DNA of 13,729 nt from Lachnospiraceae bacterium (lineage in GTDB: Bacteria; Bacillota_A; Clostridia; Lachnospirales; Lachnospiraceae), in the NCBI GenBank assembly GCA_009774465.1, contig VSNT01000105.1:1-13729 (forward strand), read 5' to 3'. The first letter of the stretch is position 1. Each line of letters begins with the position of its first letter. The notes beneath the pieces are model-generated. The model saw only the letters and a program-made list of their open reading frames with translations. It ran no database searches and was not told the DNA's origin. Shown here piece by piece: positions 13,104 to 13,729 of the stretch. The translations under genes were made by a program, and so were the position numbers.

Positions 13104-13729
13104 ATGCTGTTTTCAAGTATTACATTTTTATATTATTTTTTGCCTCCGGCGGTGGGTTTGTATTTTGCTGTTCCCAGGAAATTTAAGAATGTGGTTCTCC
13201 TTTTGGCAAGCCTTGTGTTTTATGGGTGGGGAGAACCAAAATATGTTATGCTGATGGGAATATCCATTATATTGGGTTACGGACTTGGGCTTTTGGTGGA
13301 AAAATACAGGGCTGAAAGAATTGGAAAGATACTTTGCTTGATATCCGTCGGCGTAAGTCTTTCTTTTTTATTATGTTTTAAATATGCAGATTTCTTTGTC
13401 GGGAACTTTAATGCGGTGACAGGGCTGGGGATTCCGCTCCTTCGCCTGACGCTTCCCATTGGAATCAGTTTTTATACGTTCCAGATGATCAGCTATACGG
13501 TGGATGTGTATCGCGGGGAGATGGCGCAAAGAAATCCGATTCATCTGGCGGTTTATATTGCCATGTTTCCTCAACTGATTGCAGGTCCAATTGTACGGTA
13601 TTCTGATATTGCGGGGCAGTTGGCAGGAAGAGAGCATTCAAGGAGCGAAGCGCCTTACGGAATACGCCGCTTTGTGGTCGGTCTGGCGAAAAAGGTTTTG
13701 ATCGCCAACCAATTGGGGGAACTGTGCGG
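13104..13729 (+). CDS. MBOAT-family (AlgI-like) membrane O-acyltransferase, 3'-truncated
   Basis: The frame from ATG 13104 is open to the window end, giving 208 residues of a protein normally about 450-500 long. The start MLFSSITFLYYFLPP, then LLLASLVFYGWGEPKY, LPIGISFYTFQMISYTVDVYRG and MFPQLIAGPIVRY are hallmarks of AlgI/DltB-type MBOAT proteins, which move acyl groups across the membrane onto surface polymers. The catalytic histidine lies further downstream, outside the window. GAGG (13095-13098) overlaps the lipoprotein stop and sits 5 bases before the ATG. The AlgI-like branch suggests O-acetylation of an exopolysaccharide or wall polymer, with an SGNH/AlgJ-like partner expected just beyond the window. 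Confidence 0.92.
   Translation, partial: MLFSSITFLYYFLPPAVGLYFAVPRKFKNVVLLLASLVFYGWGEPKYVMLMGISIILGYGLGLLVEKYRAERIGKILCLISVGVSLSFLLCFKYADFFVGNFNAVTGLGIPLLRLTLPIGISFYTFQMISYTVDVYRGEMAQRNPIHLAVYIAMFPQLIAGPIVRYSDIAGQLAGREHSRSEAPYGIRRFVVGLAKKVLIANQLGELC

Overview
The window reads as chromosomal DNA of a Gram-positive anaerobe, most likely a Clostridia/Lachnospiraceae-type gut bacterium. This is inferred from strong AGGAGG-type ribosome sites, AGA/AGG-rich arginine codons, a rubrerythrin, a VanZ-like protein, a lipoprotein-MBOAT pair and an amidase-deacetylase fusion. The genus cannot be fixed from the sequence alone. All genes lie on the + strand. No rRNA, tRNA, CRISPR array, transposase or phage gene was seen, and no gene-free stretch exceeds 300 bases; the longest gap is about 150 bases (1471-1623).

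Left part (1-3000). The window opens inside a nitroreductase-family flavoprotein gene, followed by a MerR/BmrR-type regulator. The regulator's likely promoter has the 19-bp spacer typical of MerR-controlled promoters. After a good intrinsic terminator comes a stand-alone AAA+ ATPase with a DUF4143 C-terminus, with its own promoter and a different arginine codon bias, so possibly a transferred gene.

Metal module (2970-5553). An ArsR/SmtB-family sensor carries both a CadC-type cysteine site and an SmtB/CzrA-type alpha-5 zinc site. It precedes a stand-alone HMA metallochaperone and a P1B-2 (Zn/Cd/Pb) efflux ATPase lacking its own HMA domain. A classic promoter with an ArsR-type inverted-repeat operator sits in front, so this is very probably a metal-induced efflux operon.

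Envelope-sensing module (5604-11195). Four tightly coupled genes encode a secreted FG-GAP-like protein, an OmpR/PhoB-type response regulator, a sensor histidine kinase and a single-pass extracytoplasmic protein. Immediately downstream are six tandem 11-bp TGATG repeats that run up to the -35 region of a promoter. That promoter drives a membrane-anchored protein fusing a peptidoglycan amidase to a NodB-type deacetylase. The 11-bp spacing is that expected for tandem sites of OmpR/PhoB-family regulators. The simplest model is that the two-component system directly controls the cell-wall enzyme, with the FG-GAP and extracytoplasmic proteins as sensory accessories. This is the best candidate for an undescribed system in the window.

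Right part (11196-13729). A rubrerythrin gene is followed by a near-consensus promoter and a gene row encoding a VanZ-like membrane protein, a small lipoprotein (DUF4358-like) and the start of an MBOAT/AlgI-type membrane O-acyltransferase that runs off the window. This looks like surface or envelope polymer modification.
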